DNA of 64,000 nucleotides, taken from Hymenobacter tibetensis (GTDB lineage Bacteria > Bacteroidota > Bacteroidia > Cytophagales > Hymenobacteraceae). Positions 63,316-64,000 of this stretch are shown here, piece after piece. Numbering within the stretch: position 1 is the stretch's first letter; the number at the start of each line of letters is the position of its first letter. The notes under the pieces are model-generated. The model was not told the origin of the DNA, did not search any database, and saw only the letters and a program-made list of their open reading frames with translations. The stretch is taken from the NCBI RefSeq assembly GCF_022827545.1, contig NZ_CP094669.1, forward strand, positions 1,392,001 to 1,456,000, written 5' to 3'. The translations under genes and the position numbers were made by a program.

Positions 63316-64000
63316 ATGCTGAAATGGTTGCTTCGAAGTATGGTGCTGTTGGTAGTGTTTATGCCGGCTTCGGCCTCGGGCTATTCAGTTCTTACTCATC
63401 AAGCCAACATCGACTCGTCATGGAGCCGCTGTTTGCTTCCCATGTTACAACGGCGCTACCCGGGTGCCACAGAAGAGCAACTCGTTGACGCTAAAGCTTA
63501 CGCCTACGGAGGGTCGATTCTGCAGGATATGGGCTACTATCCTATGGGGTCCAAGCTGTTCACCAACCTAACCCACTACGTCCGGAGCGGCGACTTTGTC
63601 CGGAATCTGCTCAACGAAGCCCAAGGTCGCAATGAGTACGCGTTTGCTCTTGGCGCCCTGGCCCATTATACCGCTGATATTATTGGGCACCCAGAAGGTA
63701 CCAACATGGCCATGCCTTTTGTGTACCCTGACTTGAAGCAGAAATACGGTAACCGCATCACGTATGAAGAAGCGCCCATTCAGCACACTCAGTTGGAGTT
63801 TGCTTTCGACGTGGTACAGCTGGCCTCCGGGCGCTACCGCACTGCCGAGTACCAACGGGCCATTGGGTTTAAGGTGGCTAAGCCAGTACTAGAGCGGGCT
63901 TTCTACAAAACCTATGACTTGGAGCTGGGGCAAGTGGTATTCAACGTAGATCTAGCAATTGGCTCGTTTCGGTTTGCCGTCCGTCAGCTGATTCCAATTG
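63316..64000 (+). CDS. Zinc-dependent phospholipase C-like protein, 5' part (cut by window edge)
   Basis: The first 228 residues of an exported protein from the ATG at 63316. The signal peptide (MLKWLLRSMVLLVVFMPASASG) is followed by metal-binding residues of the family: His28 in YSVLTHQANID, Asp71 in GGSILQDMGYYP, His87 in LTHYVRSG, and His117, Asp121 and His125 in GALAHYTADIIGHPEG. The C terminus lies beyond the window. The reaction (phospholipid or another phosphodiester) is not certain, since many members of this fold are uncharacterised. Confidence 0.82.
   Translation, partial: MLKWLLRSMVLLVVFMPASASGYSVLTHQANIDSSWSRCLLPMLQRRYPGATEEQLVDAKAYAYGGSILQDMGYYPMGSKLFTNLTHYVRSGDFVRNLLNEAQGRNEYAFALGALAHYTADIIGHPEGTNMAMPFVYPDLKQKYGNRITYEEAPIQHTQLEFAFDVVQLASGRYRTAEYQRAIGFKVAKPVLERAFYKTYDLELGQVVFNVDLAIGSFRFAVRQLIPI

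Overview
The window looks like a chromosomal segment of a member of the Bacteroidota, most like Hymenobacter or a close relative (order Cytophagales). This is an inference from gene content: a SusC/SusD pair with its own ECF sigma factor and FecR anti-sigma factor, a secreted protein with a type IX sorting tail, a fused DAHP synthase-chorismate mutase, a TTG-N20-TAnnTTTG promoter ahead of a tRNA gene, high-GC codon use and no Shine-Dalgarno bias. There is no rRNA operon, CRISPR array or intact transposon.

Layout. 1-4460: end of an M28 peptidase, small secreted proteins and a large conserved protein of unknown function. 4638-16838: a branched-chain amino acid supercluster, leuA-leuC-leuD-leuB, then a leader peptide plus attenuator, then ilvE-ilvD-ilvB-ilvN-ilvC and, after a palindromic repeat, ilvA. 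16948-22177: a Tat-exported dienelactone hydrolase, a xylulokinase-xylose isomerase operon and a glycosyltransferase-like protein. 22207-24224: a cupin, a Kazal-type lipoprotein and two YtxH stress proteins, the first fused to a CsbD domain. 24241-24772: two tandem copies of a structured RNA of about 240 nt, each ending in its own hairpin; paired bases change together between the copies. 24928-33254 (minus strand): lysS, an unknown protein, a tail-specific protease, a stress protein and proline dehydrogenase. 33419-37644: shikimate genes (DAHP synthase-chorismate mutase, aroB, aroA). 37703-45526 (minus strand): a metal-receptor-like protein, M42 peptidase, GNAT, acyl-CoA carboxylase beta subunit, ClpC and WbqC. 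45764-52288: envelope and housekeeping genes (LpxL-like acyltransferase, Sua5/YciO, type IX cargo protein, MltG, thioesterase, YihY). 52416-52645: two tRNA-Ser genes, followed by an AT-richer stretch with a membrane protein and a phage-type repressor (possible island remnant). 55027-61988: ECF sigma, FecR, SusC with STN domain, and SusD. 62289-64000: an FMN azoreductase with palindromic upstream sites, and the start of a zinc-dependent phospholipase C-like protein.

How the genes work together. The leu and ilv genes cover the branched-chain pathway from threonine and pyruvate to leucine, isoleucine and valine. The leader peptide with nine consecutive Leu/Val/Ile codons and the overlapping terminator/antiterminator fit control by charged branched-chain tRNAs. 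The sigma-FecR-SusC(STN)-SusD block is a complete nutrient-sensing and uptake cassette, with no enzyme beside it to name the substrate. The most novel candidate is the tandem RNA pair at 24.2-24.8 kb.
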